From Moraxella sp. (GTDB lineage: Bacteria > Pseudomonadota > Gammaproteobacteria > Pseudomonadales > Moraxellaceae), in contig JAUMUJ010000014.1 in the NCBI GenBank assembly GCA_030530785.1, positions 1 through 42,100 on the forward strand: DNA of 42,100 nucleotides, in the 5' to 3' direction. Every line of letters begins with the position of its first letter. The first letter of the stretch is position 1. The notes beneath the pieces were generated by a model. That model ran no database searches, was not told the origin of the DNA, and saw nothing but the letters and a program-made list of their open reading frames with translations. The translations under genes were made by a program, and so were the position numbers. Positions 15,002-21,940 of the stretch are shown piece after piece.

Positions 15002-16405
15002 ATGCAAAAAATCGGTACAAAATTATCACTCATCGGGGCGGTGTGCCTTGTGTTTTTTGTCGGACTGATGTTTGTTAGCGGACTTGTGAGCGAGCGACAG
15101 TCTTATCACGATGAAGTCATTGATGAGATTAAGTCATCTCATGTGTCATCGCAAATCTTAGCCACGCCCTTTTTGGTGGCAGGTCATGGCAACCAGACAC
15201 ACTACATTTTTCCCGCCAAAAGCGACATCAAAGCGATGAGTAATGTGCGTGATGATGAGTACAAACGGGGCATTTATCGGGCGATAAGCTATGGGGCAAA
15301 GCTAAGCATACAGCAGAGCTTTAACGCTCATGCCCCCATCCACACCTTGCATATTGAACAGTCTGCTGAGCTGAGCCAAACGGTATCGCCTGATAGCCAA
15401 GCCCAAAACGAGCAAGCCAAATCCACCCAAGCGACAAGCACGCCCGCCCAATCCACTCCAAAACCGCTAAGACTCATCATCGCCCTAAGCGATTTGCGTG
15501 GTGTCACGCCAACGGATGTAATCATCAATGGCAAAAGCTATCCTGCCACCTTTGGCACGGACAGCACCTTAGCACATTTGGAAGTGGCTTTGCCCATGAC
15601 CTTAGATGACTTTATGGGCAGTCGGGAGCTAAACGTACAGTTTGAGCTTGATGTGTCAGGCATTGGCAGTTTTGGCGTGTTACCGCTTGGTAAGATGAAC
15701 ACCGTTACCCTAAACAGCAACTGGCAAAATCCCAAATTCTATGGGCAAGCCCTACCCACACACAAATCACTCACTGACAACGGCTTTGGGGCGACATGGC
15801 AAACTCATGTCTTAGGCGTACAAAATCAACAGCACATCATGGAGCTGTCAAGGGGCATGGGTGATTTTAGCCAGTCCACGCACCATGCTCTGATGACTGA
15901 TTTTATCCATGTTAATGACACCTACACCCAAACCGACCGCAGTATCAAATACGCCTTGCTCATCATCATGGTGTCATTTGGGACGTTCTTTTTGTTTGAG
16001 ATTATCAAGGCTCGTGCCATTCACCCCATTCAGTATCTTTTGGTAGCAAGTGCGTTACTGGTGTTTTATTTGCTACTGTTATCGCTTGCCGAACACATCG
16101 CCTTTTTATATGCTTACATCATCGCAAGCCTTGCCTGCGTGGGGCTTATCGGTTGGTATGCCTGTTATATGCTTGGTTCTTTTGGACGTGGCGTGGGCTT
16201 TGGGGCGGTGCTGGGGACGCTGTATGCGTGCTTTTATGTGATACTGTCGGCAAGCCAGATGAATCTACTTATGGGTTCGGTGTTCTCATTTGTCTGTATT
16301 GCCATTGCGATGGTTGCGACCCGTCATGTGGATTGGTATGGTCTGGCAGGTACTCTTGGTAAAAATCGCACCAAAGAGCCACACAGCCCATCACAAGGAG
16401 AATGA
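15002..16405 (+). CDS. creD: Inner membrane protein CreD
   Basis: CreD-family protein of 467 residues. It has one N-terminal membrane segment (about 8-30), a large periplasmic region (about 35-315) and a C-terminal bundle of about five or six membrane helices (about 320-445). The C-terminal part holds the family signature, including FFLFEIIKARAIHPIQYLLV, ALLVFYLLLLSLAEH and NLLMGSVFSFVCIAIAM. CreD is induced by CreBC and is linked to beta-lactam tolerance and envelope integrity; its mechanism is unclear. A Thr/Ser/Pro/Gln-rich insert near residues 125-155 looks like a disordered spacer. The likely hairpin over the ribosome site may tune its translation. A 53-codon ORF starts one base after its stop. 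Confidence 0.9.
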   Translation: MQKIGTKLSLIGAVCLVFFVGLMFVSGLVSERQSYHDEVIDEIKSSHVSSQILATPFLVAGHGNQTHYIFPAKSDIKAMSNVRDDEYKRGIYRAISYGAKLSIQQSFNAHAPIHTLHIEQSAELSQTVSPDSQAQNEQAKSTQATSTPAQSTPKPLRLIIALSDLRGVTPTDVIINGKSYPATFGTDSTLAHLEVALPMTLDDFMGSRELNVQFELDVSGIGSFGVLPLGKMNTVTLNSNWQNPKFYGQALPTHKSLTDNGFGATWQTHVLGVQNQQHIMELSRGMGDFSQSTHHALMTDFIHVNDTYTQTDRSIKYALLIIMVSFGTFFLFEIIKARAIHPIQYLLVASALLVFYLLLLSLAEHIAFLYAYIIASLACVGLIGWYACYMLGSFGRGVGFGAVLGTLYACFYVILSASQMNLLMGSVFSFVCIAIAMVATRHVDWYGLAGTLGKNRTKEPHSPSQGE

Positions 16406-16406
16406 C

Positions 16407-16568
16407 ATGATACCATCTTATGTGTCTTTTTTGGGAAAATATAAGGCAGATATTTTGGCAGGGTTGCAAGATGAGTATGTGGAGTTTGGTTATTGGCTGT
16501 ATATCCCAAAGCTAAACACGTTGCTAAGTTTTAGGTGGCAGATTTGTACAGGGGTAGAAATGGTATAA
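16407..16568 (+). CDS. Small ORF coupled behind creD
   Basis: A 53-residue frame (starting MIPSYVSFLGKYKADILAG) begins one base after the creD stop, with AGGAG eight bases ahead of its ATG. It ends just before a terminator, so it would be the last gene of the creBCD transcript. The sequence is rich in aromatic residues (YVEFGYWLYIPKLN), is not strongly hydrophobic, and matches nothing I know. It could be a true small protein or the remaining start of a truncated gene. The good ribosome site and coupling argue for translation. Confidence 0.5.
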   Translation: MIPSYVSFLGKYKADILAGLQDEYVEFGYWLYIPKLNTLLSFRWQICTGVEMV

Positions 16569-16572
16569 ATAA

Positions 16573-16600
16573 AAATCGCCCAAAATGGGCGATTTGTTAT
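16573..16600. terminator. Terminator of the creBCD operon and the convergent gene
   Basis: Perfect stem AAATCGCCC/GGGCGATTT (16573-16581, 16587-16595) with a five-base loop, between the small ORF and the convergent gene whose stop overlaps the end of this site. Confidence 0.75.
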
Positions 16601-17193
16601 TTTGCGTTTTTGTATTTGGGAAAAAATTCTTTACCCAATAGCCACAGATACTGGTCAATCTGTTTTAGATTATAATCATCTAGCTTAAAGAATGCTTGAA
16701 AATCTAGTAACACAGATTTAAATTTTGCATAGTCTTTTAGGTTAGCTTGATTAAAATCAGAAAAACGATGAGTTTTATTTAAATAAAGCAAAACCTTTTC
16801 CACATAGCTGTCATAAATGGGAAAATCATTTGAATTATGATGGCTACAATATTTGCTGGTAAAAGAATAAAAGTGCTTTGTTTTGCCATTGATGGTGATT
16901 GTTTTGATGTCATCAATCAGTGTAACATCGCCATTTTTTAATCGTTCATCAATATTTTTTACCTGCATGATGTGTTTTGCCACAGGATAAATGGTAAAAA
17001 TGTTGGTGCTATAAAAATCATTTAGCGTGGCTGATTTTATTAGCACATCGCTTATGTCAGTATTATTGGGGGCAAGCTCAATAAAAAGTTTGTTTAGGGC
17101 ATTTTCTTGTAGACGGTAATTTTCTAGTGTCTGCCAAAGTGTCAGGTACTTATTGACTTCATCAATGCTAGGGGTTGGGATATTTGGGTTCAT
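16597..17193 (-). CDS. Uncharacterised protein, possibly OGG/HhH DNA-glycosylase-like
   Basis: A 198-residue, mostly helical soluble protein with no signal peptide. Residues 108-134 contain FYSFTSKYCSHHN followed by FPIYDSYVEKVL. This resembles the Lys...Asp region of OGG-fold helix-hairpin-helix DNA glycosylase relatives, where F-x-S-K is followed by a P-I-x-D-S motif. On that basis a role in DNA repair or in recognising modified DNA is possible, but I infer it from a short motif only. The gene stands alone in an accessory stretch next to secreted proteins of unknown role. Its composition is AT-richer than the core genes. Confidence 0.6.
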   Translation of the reverse strand: MNPNIPTPSIDEVNKYLTLWQTLENYRLQENALNKLFIELAPNNTDISDVLIKSATLNDFYSTNIFTIYPVAKHIMQVKNIDERLKNGDVTLIDDIKTITINGKTKHFYSFTSKYCSHHNSNDFPIYDSYVEKVLLYLNKTHRFSDFNQANLKDYAKFKSVLLDFQAFFKLDDYNLKQIDQYLWLLGKEFFPKYKNAK

Positions 17194-17279
17194 GGGTTTT
17201 CCTTATTTGGGTGGTTAAATATAAAAATATCAAAGAAGTATTAAAGATAGCTGTATTTTAAATCAGTCAAAAATTTAAT

Positions 17280-17816
17280 TTACCAATTATTGCTTTCTAT
17301 AAAACCCCCACCATTTCTGGTGTAATTGGTTCTATCATTTTCTGTTAAAGAGTAAGTTTTCTTAGAGCCATTGCCAAATGAAATTTCAACCTTATTGATA
17401 AATCCGCCCATACAACGTCCATAAAAATTTAGAATGTCGCCCGAGCGAATTTTCCAACCATTTGGTTGAACCACACCTAGTTGTTCAGCGGTGGGTTTGG
17501 GCTGTCCTCGCTTAATATTGGTTTTGCCAATTTGGTAGCGAGGTGGTAAATCAGAAAAAGCTGGTGAATTATCAAGTAACACACTCCCTATTACGTTGTG
17601 TGTCCACTTAATGCATTGCGTATTAGTATGCGAACTCCATGCTTTAACACCTTGAATAATCAAGTTGCTATTGAGTGATTTAATCATTATATCATCGTGG
17701 TATGCACGCAAAACTAAATTACCATCAGATTTTTCATACATACCAGTAGCATGAGCTATTGAAGCAGTAGCAAATAATGCTACAATTGGTGTCATAATTT
17801 GAATAAAATTTTTCAT
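17280..17816 (-). CDS. Secreted protein of unknown function
   Basis: The frame is open from 17873, but the ATG at 17816 is chosen because GGAG lies eight bases upstream and it yields a clear signal peptide (MKNFIQIMTPIVALFATASI, predicted cut after AHA at residue 23). The mature part of about 155 residues is strand-rich and polar, with two cysteines (TQCIKW and GRCMGG) that could pair. It ends in a Gly/Asn-rich tail (NGGGFIESNNW). I do not recognise a family. Export to the periplasm or beyond is well supported. The AT-rich setting and its small neighbour suggest an accessory gene. Confidence 0.75.
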   Translation of the reverse strand: MKNFIQIMTPIVALFATASIAHATGMYEKSDGNLVLRAYHDDIMIKSLNSNLIIQGVKAWSSHTNTQCIKWTHNVIGSVLLDNSPAFSDLPPRYQIGKTNIKRGQPKPTAEQLGVVQPNGWKIRSGDILNFYGRCMGGFINKVEISFGNGSKKTYSLTENDRTNYTRNGGGFIESNNW

Positions 17817-17938
17817 AAAAAACTCCAAAATTTCATAAAATAAAATAATATTACACCATAAGACATTTTGCAAAATTCAAAAATTTTAGTGTATAAGCCT
17901 TAATTTTGTTGAGATTTTGATTTTACTAAACTTAGTGG

Positions 17939-17959
17939 AATTTTAATTTCGCAAGAGGT
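17939..17959 (+). repeat. 21-bp dispersed repeat, copy 2
   Basis: It matches 32-52 at 20 of 21 bases. It lies between the two reverse-strand genes for a secreted protein and a small two-repeat protein. Shared flanks could mark recombination or a common regulatory element of accessory genes. Confidence 0.5.
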
Positions 17960-17966
17960 TTTTGGT

Positions 17967-18161
17967 CTATCTTGCAGAGTGGCAGGAAATTTGACGACCC
18001 TTTTCATCATAAGCATATATAAAGGAGCCATTTGAACCATTCTTGGTGCTTACAGAACCACTTGTATAGCCCATAAGTCGCCCACTTTTAGTAAAAAGTT
18101 GCTTATTGCCATCATAGACATAAACAAAATTTCCTTTTTGTACTGCATGGGTAATTGCCAT
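17967..18161 (-). CDS. Small protein with two VYVYD-type repeats
   Basis: The 64-residue product starts at the ATG at 18161, which has AAGGTG seven bases upstream; a longer frame from 18206 lacks such support. It contains two similar strand-turn units, GNFVYVYDGNKQLF (residues 10-23) and GSFIYAYDEKGRQIS (45-59), joined by a Ser/Gly-rich linker with GYTSGSVSTKNG. It has no signal peptide or membrane segment. I have a recollection of similar short Y-D-E-K-G-R-Q proteins in other host-associated Gammaproteobacteria, but no known function. It could be a small beta structure with an internal duplication. Confidence 0.7.
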   Translation of the reverse strand: MAITHAVQKGNFVYVYDGNKQLFTKSGRLMGYTSGSVSTKNGSNGSFIYAYDEKGRQISCHSAR

Positions 18162-18326
18162 AATAATCACCTTATTTAAAATCAAAAATAAATCATTGTA
18201 AATCAATATGGGTGGAAATAATACCCTTAAAATATAACATTTGAGTTTTGTAATAGGATTGTTAAAACCACACCAATCAACAATATTTGCATTCTATCAA
18301 ATTCCCCCCACAATCCCCAAGCCTTC

Positions 18327-18354
18327 CCAAATGGCTAAATTCCTACCAAATGGC
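18327..18354. repeat. Direct repeat CCAAATGGC upstream of nqrM
   Basis: Copies at 18327-18335 and 18346-18354, 19 bases apart start to start (about two helical turns), about 45 bases before the -35 of the nqrM promoter. Each copy is preceded by TTCC within a few bases. Possibly an activator site. The remaining bases of 18162-18398 hold nothing else recognisable. Confidence 0.3.
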
Positions 18355-18398
18355 AATATTCTTAGGATAACTGGTTAAAAACCCACCTACCAACAATT

Positions 18399-18427
18399 TT
18401 GCTTTTATTCATCAAGTTTGCTATACT
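18399..18427 (+). promoter_or_regulatory. nqrM promoter
   Basis: TTGCTT (18399-18404) and TATACT (18422-18427) with a 17-base spacer, 32 bases before the chosen ATG at 18459. The frame that opens at 18399 overlaps this promoter, which supports the later start. Confidence 0.6.
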
Positions 18428-18458
18428 AAAATTCAATCAGCCCTGTTGGAGAGTACCC

Positions 18459-18725
18459 ATGACCGACATCATTGCCCAATTTATCCCCATCTTTTTGGTA
18501 ACGCTTGGGGTGTTTGTGTTGTTTTTTTTGTTTATGGGGGTGGGTTATTTGGTCAAGAAAAAACCCCTAAAAGGCTCGTGTGGTGGTGTGGCGAACCTGA
18601 TGGGTGATGAATATTGCCAGTTTTGTGGCAATGACCCTAACAAATGCGACAGCCTGACCGAAGACGACAAAAAAGCCATGCTCACCAAAAAAGCGACATT
18701 GGATAAGATTGCCAAAAAAGCCTAA
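18459..18725 (+). CDS. nqrM: Na+-NQR maturation factor NqrM-like protein
   Basis: An 88-residue protein with one N-terminal membrane helix (about residues 8-32, FLVTLGVFVLFFLFMGVGYL). A short cysteine-rich domain follows: KGSCGG, then CQFCG and NKCD. This matches the NqrM (DUF539) pattern of one helix plus K-x-x-x-G-S-C-G-G and further cysteines. NqrM delivers the iron for the membrane-embedded centre of the sodium-pumping NADH:quinone reductase. The tail after the cysteines is longer and more lysine-rich than usual. The nqr operon itself is not in the window. The ATG at 18459 is chosen because it lies downstream of a good promoter. Confidence 0.8.
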   Translation: MTDIIAQFIPIFLVTLGVFVLFFLFMGVGYLVKKKPLKGSCGGVANLMGDEYCQFCGNDPNKCDSLTEDDKKAMLTKKATLDKIAKKA

Positions 18726-18743
18726 CCTGAACATATCCACAAA

Positions 18744-18770
18744 AAGGGCAAGAATTCTTGCCCTTTTTTT
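18744..18770 (+). terminator. Terminator after nqrM
   Basis: Palindrome AAGGGCAAGAA/TTCTTGCCCTT (18744-18765) followed by a T-run. Confidence 0.85.
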
Positions 18771-18833
18771 ATGCTAATTTTCCCAAAACATACCAAAAGT
18801 TTGTTAAAATTAGTCTTTTAAGCCCCAATCATC

Positions 18834-20012
18834 ATGCCAACCCCACACACCAAACCCACACTACCCCTAATCTTTCTTATCATCACGCTTGTATTTTCGG
18901 CGGTCAATATGCGGTCGCCCATTGTCATGATAGGTTCGGTTGTCCCTACGCTCACAGACGCACTTGGGCTTTCGGTGTCTGCCATCGGGCTGTTGGGGGC
19001 GTTGCCCATGCCCATGTTTGCCTTTGGGGCATTGGTCGCTCCCATGTTTGCCAGACGTTTTGGACTTGAAATGATGATGATGGTCAGTACTGCCATGCTG
19101 GCGATGGGTGTATTGGTTCGGGTGTGGCTTGGGGTGGGTGGACTGTTTGTTGGCACGCTTGGTTTGTCGCTTGCTATTGGACTGCTAAATGCCTTGATCG
19201 CCCCCTTTATTAAAAAATATGCTCCCAATCACATCGCTCTTGCCACAGGGGTGTTTAGCTTGTCCATGTCGGTGTTGGCGGGGCTGTGTGCTTATGCGGT
19301 CGTACCGCTCATGAGTGCGGTGTCGTGGCAGGTGGCGCTGTCATGGTGGGGGGTGTTTGCGGTGATGACGTTTTTTATGTTGTTATTTATCAATGGCTTA
19401 AATTATAAAGACAGCACCCATGCCACAAGTATGCCCAGCCATTTTAATGCATGGAAAAATAAAGATGCTTGGTATATGGGTGTGTACATGGGCATACAGT
19501 CGCTCTTATTTTATACGGTGGCGAGCTTTTTGCCGTCCATGGGTATGGGTTATGGGCTAAGTTTGGCACAGGCAAGCTCTCTTGCCCTTGCTTTTCAGTT
19601 ATCTGCTCCTATCGCCATATTTTTATTAACCTTTTTAATCAAAAGAAATTTTTCCATAAAAATCATCGCACTGGTGGCAAGTCTTGCCAATGCGGTGGGG
19701 GTAAGTGGATTTATTTGGTTGCCCCAATATTTGCTGTTTTGGTCAGTACTCATGGGTTTTGGTGGTGCGTCTATTTTTACGTTGTCGCTCATGCTGTTCT
19801 CCATTCGTACGACACGGCTGGACACGGCACGGGATTTATCGGGCATGGTGCAAGCGGTGGGCTATGGCGTGGCGTTTTTTGGTCCTTTGGTGCTGGGCAG
19901 ATTATACGAAAAAACAGGCACTTGGGAAGTGTCGCTGTATGTGCTATTTGTTCTGATGTGTGTCAATGTGGGCTTTGGTTGGTTGGCTGGGCGTGGGGAT
20001 AGGGTGGATTAA
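18834..20012 (+). CDS. MFS transporter, CynX/NimT-like
   Basis: Inner-membrane major facilitator protein of 392 residues with about twelve hydrophobic helices. The start NMRSPIVMIGSVVPTLTDALGLS matches the cyanate/nitroimidazole transporter (CynX/NimT) branch, whose members share a conserved R-P in helix 1 (here R-S-P). The loop between helices 2 and 3 has APMFARRFG. The substrate is unknown. No cyanase or other catabolic gene adjoins it. The stop codon runs into an 11-base tandem repeat, and the next gene has its own promoter, so this is probably a single-gene transcript. Confidence 0.82.
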   Translation: MPTPHTKPTLPLIFLIITLVFSAVNMRSPIVMIGSVVPTLTDALGLSVSAIGLLGALPMPMFAFGALVAPMFARRFGLEMMMMVSTAMLAMGVLVRVWLGVGGLFVGTLGLSLAIGLLNALIAPFIKKYAPNHIALATGVFSLSMSVLAGLCAYAVVPLMSAVSWQVALSWWGVFAVMTFFMLLFINGLNYKDSTHATSMPSHFNAWKNKDAWYMGVYMGIQSLLFYTVASFLPSMGMGYGLSLAQASSLALAFQLSAPIAIFLLTFLIKRNFSIKIIALVASLANAVGVSGFIWLPQYLLFWSVLMGFGGASIFTLSLMLFSIRTTRLDTARDLSGMVQAVGYGVAFFGPLVLGRLYEKTGTWEVSLYVLFVLMCVNVGFGWLAGRGDRVD

Positions 20013-20037
20013 ATACTATTAGAATACTATTAGTATT
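20012..20037. repeat. 11-bp tandem repeat with palindrome before the 20146 island
   Basis: AATACTATTAG occurs twice back to back (20012-20022, 20023-20033). The second copy extends into the palindrome AATACTA-T-TAGTATT (20023-20037). One-helical-turn spacing suits a protein-binding site, about 50 bases above the -35 of the next operon. It could equally be slippage in AT-rich DNA. Confidence 0.35.
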
Positions 20038-20086
20038 AAAGTAATATATTAAAAATATAATTATCAAAATTTTTTTCATAAAATAA

Positions 20087-20115
20087 TTGACTTTCTGAGA
20101 AAATGGCAGTAAAAT
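20087..20115 (+). promoter_or_regulatory. Promoter of the three-gene island
   Basis: TTGACT (20087-20092) and TAAAAT (20110-20115) with a 17-base spacer, a near-consensus sigma-70 promoter 30 bases before the first ATG. Confidence 0.65.
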
Positions 20116-20145
20116 TCGGTCATGGTTTCTTGGAGAGTATTTGTT

Positions 20146-20643
20146 ATGAGCGAAAAATGTTTAGTTGTTTTTACCTACAATGGCAAAAGCGACATTTTAT
20201 CGGAAGGTGTAAGTGGCGATTGGCGGTTAAGCAAACGCACCGCTAACACTTGTAAATACATCATTTGTGTGCAATTGATTGGCAATTGGGGCAATCCCGA
20301 AGCTCCGCCACACACCGCCTTTTTAATTGGTAAAATTTCCGATATTCAGGTCTCCCCACACAACAACACTCGTTATGAAGTTCATATCAGTGAATACGCT
20401 GACATCAACATTCCCAACATCAAAGGGACGGCAAACCCTGTTTCTTATCGTTCATTAGATGAATTTGAACACTTGGACATTAACAGTCTTGAATTTAAGC
20501 CTGTACAGCCTAAAAACAACCCAACCCAAAAGAAAACCCAAAGCCAATCGGACGCACCCTTGACCATACCCGAAGCCAAACGCAGACTGGCTTTAACGCT
20601 TGGCGTGAGCGAAGAGAACATCACGATTACCATTAACCACTAA
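20146..20643 (+). CDS. Uncharacterised protein, possible PUA-like fold, island gene 1
   Basis: A 165-residue soluble protein starting at the ATG at 20146 (GGAGAG upstream; the frame from 20122 lies too close to the promoter). The N-terminal 120 residues are strand-rich, with SGDWRLSKRTANTCKYIIC, then AFLIGKISDI and NPVSYRSLDEFEHLDI. This layout, a nucleotide-type pocket with a conserved W and a chain of short strands, recalls PUA/EVE-like small domains, but I cannot place it firmly. A Gln/Lys-rich linker leads to a short C-terminal module, TIPEAKRRLALTLGVSEENI, that looks like a separate helical element. It is the first of three closely spaced same-strand genes, nine bases ahead of the EVE-like gene. 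Confidence 0.7.
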   Translation: MSEKCLVVFTYNGKSDILSEGVSGDWRLSKRTANTCKYIICVQLIGNWGNPEAPPHTAFLIGKISDIQVSPHNNTRYEVHISEYADINIPNIKGTANPVSYRSLDEFEHLDINSLEFKPVQPKNNPTQKKTQSQSDAPLTIPEAKRRLALTLGVSEENITITINH

Positions 20644-20652
20644 GGAACTGCC

Positions 20653-21138
20653 ATGACCGACATCACGTTTACCCCTAACAACTTTTGGCACATGCAAATG
20701 CACCCCACAGGTTTGCAAGATGATTTTGCCCCAAACATTCCTTATATCCTAGAACATCGTGGATTTATTGGGCTTGGTAATTGGGAACGAGACGGCAAGC
20801 CTGACCCACAAATCGCCATTTTTAACGAAAGAATTGCCGTAAATGATATCATCGCCATTCGCAACGGGGCAAAATTTATCGCCCTTGTGCAAGTCATTGG
20901 CGGAGCGTATCACATCAAAGATGACAGCGACCCAGACACACACTGGATAGAAAATCGCCGTCCTGTGCGTGTGTTGGATTGGGAGATTGACGGCAAACAA
21001 GTGCGTGAATGTCCGCATTACCGCCCAACACTTGCTCGTTGTGGCAGTGATGATGCCGAAACTACCCAAATCATCAAGACATGGTATGAACGGGTTGCCA
21101 AATCGCTGACGGCTCGTAAGTTGCCACTCAGTTTATGA
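20653..21138 (+). CDS. EVE/McrB-N-like protein, island gene 2
   Basis: A 161-residue protein that appears to consist of one modified-base-reader-type domain. FWHMQMHP at the start, GFIGLGNWERD, NDIIAIRNGAKFIALVQVIGG and ENRRPVRVLDWEIDG form the order seen in McrB N-terminal and related EVE-like (PUA superfamily) proteins. Those proteins bind modified cytosine in DNA or RNA. No McrB GTPase motor, McrC or other nuclease is fused or adjacent. It is flanked by the unknown protein at 20146 and a PP2C phosphatase on the same strand, so a sensing or signalling role, perhaps in defence, is an inference from context. Confidence 0.65.
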   Translation: MTDITFTPNNFWHMQMHPTGLQDDFAPNIPYILEHRGFIGLGNWERDGKPDPQIAIFNERIAVNDIIAIRNGAKFIALVQVIGGAYHIKDDSDPDTHWIENRRPVRVLDWEIDGKQVRECPHYRPTLARCGSDDAETTQIIKTWYERVAKSLTARKLPLSL

Positions 21139-21176
21139 TTAACATTGATAGCCCCATTTTGTATTAGGAAAAACCC

Positions 21177-21912
21177 ATGCAAATCGCCTATTTTCAAATC
21201 AAAGGGGACGGCAAACGCACCAATCAAGATGCGTTATTTGACGGCACAAACGTTCACACCGCCAAACTTCATCACGCCTACCATGCCCTTTTGTGTGGCG
21301 GTGGCAGACGGCGTATCTGGTAGCCCAAAAGCTCATTTGGCAAGCCGTTTTTGGATAAACGAAGTGGCACAAGCACGCCCTAATGACGTGGGCAGTGTGG
21401 GATTTTTTGAGCAGGGGTTTGGGCGGTTTTGTGATGACGTAGGAGCGACTGCTTATGGTTCGGCAACCACGCTGGCAGGGGTGGTGGTTAGGGCGGATAG
21501 CGTGGATATCTTTAATGTGGGCGACAGTGCGGTATTTGTCGTGGGGGCGGACGGCGTGTGGCACAAACTAAGCCATGACCACACGATTTTAAATGAACTG
21601 CTTGGCGGACAAGTTGCCGACAGCACCCAATATGCCCAATTCTATGGCGGTCTCATGGAGTGTCTTATCGCCGACCCAAACGAGCATGAATTTAGTGTTC
21701 ATCGCACCACATACCAACCAACACAGGGCGAGACGGTGATGGTGTGTACGGACGGCTTGACGGACGAATTTAGTCCCACGCAATTAACACTCATGTGGAA
21801 CAGTCAATCCACGCTCACCGACAAACTGGCGATTTTATTACAAAACCTAAAAAAGCGACAAGGGCATGATGACTGTTCGGTGGTGGCGGTGGGTGGTTTT
21901 TATCAAGCATAA
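21177..21912 (+). pseudogene. PP2C-type Ser/Thr phosphatase with a frameshift, island gene 3
   Basis: From the ATG at 21177 (GGA ahead) the frame reads IAYFQIKGDGKRTNQDALFDG, the classic PP2C start with its N-Q-D metal site. It then runs off sense to a TAG at 21321. A second frame, joined within about 21240-21297, carries all the remaining PP2C motifs: VADGVSGSPKAHLAS, GSATTLAGVVV, VGDSAVF, CTDGLTDEF and HDDCSVVAVGG. One extra base therefore separates two halves of a complete phosphatase of about 244 residues. No long homopolymer marks the spot. Either the gene was recently inactivated or there is a sequence error. PP2C enzymes reverse Ser/Thr phosphorylation, but no kinase gene is present in the window. 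Confidence 0.78.
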
Positions 21913-21916
21913 AAAA

Positions 21917-21940
21917 GGGCGATAATCACGCCCATTTTTT
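21917..21940. terminator. Terminator between the PP2C gene and fabF
   Basis: Stem GGGCG/CGCCC (21917-21921, 21929-21933), flanked by an A-run and a T-run, between convergent genes. Confidence 0.75.

Noticed and set aside
16290-16406. Longer start of the small ORF inside creD
   Set aside because: The upstream part is an out-of-frame shadow of creD; the ATG at 16407 has the ribosome site.
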